Of a stretch of DNA of 5,213 nucleotides, positions 4,973-5,213 are shown in pieces. Origin of the DNA: Clostridiales bacterium (GTDB lineage: Bacteria; Bacillota; Clostridia; Christensenellales; Christensenellaceae); the NCBI GenBank assembly GCA_019420265.1, contig JAHZHM010000226.1, forward strand, positions 1 through 5,213, in the 5' to 3' direction. A program made the position numbers and the translations under genes. The first letter of the stretch is position 1; each line of letters starts with the position of its first letter. The notes beneath the pieces are model-generated. The model saw only the letters and a list, made by a program, of their open reading frames with translations. It had not been told where the DNA came from and ran no database searches.

Positions 4973-5019
4973 AAGGTCAAGAGCCTTTCTTAAACATGGG
5001 GGCAAAGCCCCCATACCCC
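4973..5019. repeat. Palindromic dispersed repeat, copy 2
   Basis: It has the same 47-nt architecture as the copy at 3969-4015: AAGGTCAAG box, variable ~10 nt, ACATGGGGGC-AAA-GCCCCCAT (stem at 4996-5014) and ACCCC. It lies between the GNAT stop and the terminator. The two copies bracket the GNAT gene and the A/B repeat array in direct orientation. Confidence 0.8.
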
Positions 5020-5020
5020 C

Positions 5021-5213
5021 TCACTTATTATCATAAGATAGTGCAATGGCAGAGATTCTGCCGCAGAAGCCAGAAATAAAAAAAGAGCCGCAAGGCTCTT
5101 TTTTATGGATGCTTTCCTGTTCTTCTATTTCAGCTAAATGCCTTTTGAGCACCAAGTTGACATACTGGGAAAGCGACCGCGCATCCAATTCTGCATAGAG
5201 GCGCATCTTTTCC
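5021..5213 (-). CDS. Ribbon-helix-helix-like small protein, 5' end beyond window
   Basis: The frame is open to the right edge and reads EKMRLYAELDARSLSQYVNL and then VLKRHLAEIEEQESIHKK. This resembles the two-helix part of CopG/Arc-type ribbon-helix-helix proteins (helix A 'lyekmrlyAel', turn 'aRSLSqyv', helix B 'nlvLkrhLaei'). The DNA-contacting beta strand would lie upstream, outside the window, so the ATG at 5206 is probably internal rather than the start. Such proteins are DNA-binding repressors or antitoxins; which one cannot be told without the missing half and its neighbours. After KK the frame continues through a strong terminator hairpin (EPCGSFF is encoded by the stem-loop and T-run) into about 20 residues of unlikely sequence before TGA at 5021-5023. 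The functional protein may therefore end near the hairpin. Confidence 0.6.
   Translation of the reverse strand, partial: EKMRLYAELDARSLSQYVNLVLKRHLAEIEEQESIHKKEPCGSFFISGFCGRISAIALSYDNK
5078..5104. terminator. Bidirectional intrinsic terminator
   Basis: AGAGCC-GCAA-GGCTCT (5084-5099) forms a perfect stem with a 4-nt loop. It is flanked by seven A (5078-5084) on one side and six T (5099-5104) on the other, so it works in both directions. It would end the plus-strand GNAT transcript about 150 nt after its stop, and the minus-strand RHH transcript before that gene's stop codon. Confidence 0.9.

Overview
The window looks like a chromosomal segment from a GC-leaning Firmicute (Clostridia-like). 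The basis is strong AGGAGG-type ribosome binding sites, tightly packed short-spaced genes, sigma-A-like promoter hexamers, a YukD-like ubiquitin fold and a Clostridia-style FHA/polytopic membrane protein. No rRNA or tRNA is present to fix the taxonomy, so this is an inference.

Positions 1-3776 (minus strand) hold one compact operon, read from right to left. It encodes a small YukD-like ubiquitin-like protein ending in Gly (3507-3776), an E1-like ThiF/UBA-fold activating enzyme (2313-3503), an E2/UBC-domain protein fused to six membrane segments and a C-terminal FHA domain (640-2301), and a JAB/JAMM metalloprotease that runs off the left edge (1-628). Gaps between genes are 3, 9-11 and 11 nt. 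Together these are all the core parts of a ubiquitin-like conjugation and removal pathway: modifier, activator, conjugator and deconjugase. Prokaryotic Ubl/E1/E2/JAB clusters are known as a class. The notable part here is the membrane-anchored E2 with a cytosolic FHA module that lacks several phosphothreonine-binding residues, and a YukD-type modifier. Both YukD-like proteins and FHA/membrane proteins are also typical of type VII secretion loci, so a link to T7SS or to envelope protein modification is a reasonable hypothesis. No secretion gene is visible in the window.

Positions 3777-4457 contain no convincing gene. They hold the operon leader and candidate promoters, one copy of a palindromic dispersed repeat (3969-4015), and a mosaic of diverged direct repeats (two ~80-nt A modules 210 nt apart, three ~48-60-nt B modules). 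The last B module leads directly into a plus-strand promoter.

Positions 4458-4952 (plus strand) encode a GNAT-family acetyltransferase. It is bracketed by the second copy of the palindromic repeat (4973-5019) and a strong bidirectional terminator (about 5078-5104). At the right edge a minus-strand ribbon-helix-helix-like protein enters the window (5021-5213, partial). Its reading frame runs straight through the terminator, so its mRNA may end before its stop codon.
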